The translations under genes were made by a program, and so were the position numbers. A DNA stretch of 64,000 nt from the NCBI GenBank assembly GCA_963696505.1, contig CAVOKN010000006.1, forward strand, positions 248,001-312,000, read 5' to 3'. Numbering within the stretch: the first letter of the stretch is position 1; each line of letters starts with the position of its first letter. Under the pieces are notes generated by a model that searched no databases, was not told where the DNA came from, and saw only the letters and a program-made list of their open reading frames with translations. Below, one piece after another: positions 62,506 through 64,000 of the stretch. Source of the stretch: CAVOKN01 sp963696505 (GTDB lineage: Bacteria; Pseudomonadota; Gammaproteobacteria; Burkholderiales; Rhodocyclaceae).

Positions 62506-63577
62506 CGGCTCCACCTCTGGACGCTACGGCCCGGCCGTAGCGCAGCAGCATGTCCTCCAGGAACAGTCGCGCATTTAGGGGATGATCGGCAATCCTGCGC
62601 ATTCTGCCCAATTCCGCGTAAAAGCCAAGCAAATCCGCCACGCCGGCGCGCCCGGCTAGTCGATCGAGCGCCGGCGCCGCATCGGGAAAAAATGTTCCGT
62701 GGCCGGCGAGTTTCCAGGACACCAGATCGAACACCCATTTCTGCAGCCACCCGACCAGGAGCGACAGCCTGGGAACGAAGTCGGCGTCGGCCTTCTGCTT
62801 CAGCCAGCCTTCCCAGGCCGCCGCCGTCTGCAGCGGATCGCTACGCTCGATATCGGTCAGTGCGCCGATAAGCTGAGCCCGGTAGCGCGCCGCCCCCTCG
62901 GCGCCCAGTGCCGCGGCCGCCAGCGGCATGCCTCCGGCGAAGGCGAGCCAGGCTTCCGGATCGTCGATGCCCGGCTGCGCCGCCAGCCATTGCCGCGCCG
63001 CAGTCCCCACGGGCTTGGGGAAGGCCAGCGTCTGGCAGCGGCTGCGGATCGTCGGTAGCAGGCGCCCGGGTGAACGGGAAATCAATAAAAACAGTGTAGA
63101 TGACGTCGGTTCTTCAAGCAACTTGAGAAGTGCGTTGGCGGTGTTTAGGTTCATCGCCTCCGCCGGGTCGATGAGAATCAGGCGCATCCCCTGGCGATGG
63201 GTACCGACGCTGACGAAGCCGTTCAGCGCCCGCACCTGATCTACCAGGATCTGCTGGCTGGGCTTCTTCCGCTTGCCTTCAGCAGCTTCGACGATGTCGC
63301 CCTCCTCGCTCCCTTCCTCGGGCTCGTCCAGTTCGCTCGCCGGAACCACGAGCCGGAAGTCCGGGTGATTGCCGGCATCGAACCAGCGACACGAACTGCA
63401 TTCGCCGCAGGCTTGCGCGACTCCAACGGCTCGCTCGCAGAGCAGGCGCCTGGCCAGCGCCTCGGCGAAAATCCGCTTGCCACTGCCTGCCGGACCCGAT
63501 AGAAGCAGCGCGTGAGGCAAGCGCTCAAGGGCCCCGACGAGCCGCTCCCAAGTGGTTTCGTGCCAGGGTAAAATCAT
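62498..63577 (-). CDS. holB: DNA polymerase III delta' subunit
   Basis: 359 aa. AAA+ clamp-loader subunit: Walker-A-like SGPAGSGKR, zinc-finger Cys set (CGECSSC), and the SRC motif (RSRCQTL). An acidic insertion (about 85-103) precedes the sensor region, as in some betaproteobacteria. ATG directly follows the tmk stop (TGAATG). Confidence 0.93.
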   Translation of the reverse strand: MILPWHETTWERLVGALERLPHALLLSGPAGSGKRIFAEALARRLLCERAVGVAQACGECSSCRWFDAGNHPDFRLVVPASELDEPEEGSEEGDIVEAAEGKRKKPSQQILVDQVRALNGFVSVGTHRQGMRLILIDPAEAMNLNTANALLKLLEEPTSSTLFLLISRSPGRLLPTIRSRCQTLAFPKPVGTAARQWLAAQPGIDDPEAWLAFAGGMPLAAAALGAEGAARYRAQLIGALTDIERSDPLQTAAAWEGWLKQKADADFVPRLSLLVGWLQKWVFDLVSWKLAGHGTFFPDAAPALDRLAGRAGVADLLGFYAELGRMRRIADHPLNARLFLEDMLLRYGRAVASRGGADG

Positions 63578-64000
63578 TCAGTTACAAAATGATGTAACGA
63601 TTGTCTCAAGTTGAATCTTCACTTCTTCCGGGGTGCGGGAAGCGTCGATCAGCCTGATGCGGCCGGGGTTGCAGCGCGCTCGATCGAGATACGCCTCCCG
63701 CACACGGAAGAAGAACTGGGCCTGCTCGCGCTCGAAGCGGTCGGGGGCATTGCCCGTCCCGGCGAGCCGCTGGAGCGCGATTTCAGGCGGCAGATCGAAG
63801 AGCAGGGTCAGATCGGGCTGGAGGTCGCCGTGCACCCATTGCTCCAGCACGGCGATGCGCTCCGTCGCGAGGCCGCGGCCGCCGCCCTGGTAGGCGAAGG
63901 TGGCGTCGGTGAAGCGATCCGACACCACCCAGCGCCCCGCCGTCAGCGCCGGACGGATCAGGGTTTCGATATGCTCGCGCCGCGCGGCAAACATCAGCAA
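63578..64000 (-). CDS. tmk: Thymidylate kinase, 5' part outside the window
   Basis: The C-terminal about 140 residues are visible, including the DRF motif (VVSDRFTDATFAYQGGGRG) and the lid region (GNAPDRFEREQAQFF). The P-loop lies beyond the right edge. The gene phosphorylates dTMP; it is joined to holB without spacing. Confidence 0.95.
   Translation of the reverse strand: MLMFAARREHIETLIRPALTAGRWVVSDRFTDATFAYQGGGRGLATERIAVLEQWVHGDLQPDLTLLFDLPPEIALQRLAGTGNAPDRFEREQAQFFFRVREAYLDRARCNPGRIRLIDASRTPEEVKIQLETIVTSFCN

Overview
The window is high-GC, gene-dense DNA of a betaproteobacterium, most plausibly Rhodocyclales. That assignment is inferred from gene content and order (Rieske/HAD/rluC/rne; dapC-dapD-pilU-dapE-prmB; tmk-holB-pilZ-tatD; a Ralstonia-type hoxV-hypABFCDEX block), not from a phylogenetic marker. 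No rRNA, tRNA, CRISPR array or transposase gene was found.

Layout. 1-5.4 kb: RNA metabolism core (end of a Rieske protein, HAD phosphatase, RluC, RNase E, low-molecular-weight tyrosine phosphatase). 6.2-18.1 kb: a surface/secretion locus read leftward, consisting of an outer-membrane protein, a TPR-CHAT peptidase, a TpsB/FhaC-type transporter and a giant TpsA adhesin. The adhesin holds 9.3 almost identical 306-bp (102-codon) repeats and ends in an HMW1-like C-terminal cysteine pair. 18.1-21.9 kb: a degenerate Pat-type acyl-CoA synthetase/GNAT gene and a Tat-exported nitroreductase-like protein. 22.1-26.35 kb: an intergenic region with an FNR/ANR-like box and a NrdR-box-like pair, then a class II B12-dependent ribonucleotide reductase. 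A LAGLIDADG intein interrupts it immediately before the presumed radical cysteine. 26.35-28.7 kb: a small defence cassette (frameshifted EVE/PUA-like ORF, SPPY-type DNA methyltransferase, PaeR7I-type endonuclease) abutting nrdJ. 28.7-31.5 kb: a frameshifted TPR protein and small exported proteins.

31.6-42.2 kb: [NiFe]-hydrogenase maturation genes hoxV/hupK-hypA-B-F-C-D-E-X on the minus strand, without structural genes. HypB has an unusually long His-rich metal-binding domain, and an FNR-like box lies in front of hypB. 42.3-45.9 kb: an ECF sigma/anti-sigma pair, a PQQ-type sugar dehydrogenase and a DUF1835 protein. 46-53.2 kb: EamA exporter, dapC-dapD-pilU-dapE-prmB and a response regulator. 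This block is bracketed by two inverted copies of a 125-bp palindromic MITE-like element. 53.2-57 kb: FAD oxidoreductase, tungstate transporter (tupABC with a doubly frameshifted tupB) and a Mop/TOBE protein. 57-64 kb: DUF6600 protein, folE, an unknown ORF, ankyrin protein, TatD, PilZ, holB and partial tmk.

Recurrent features are short repeats (REP-like palindromes at 34.5 and 54.4 kb, GGAT-type heptamers in the hyp cluster, a 12-bp repeat carrying four tandem GTG starts) and six apparent frameshifts. Five of those six are single-base insertions, so base-level assembly error must be weighed against real gene decay.
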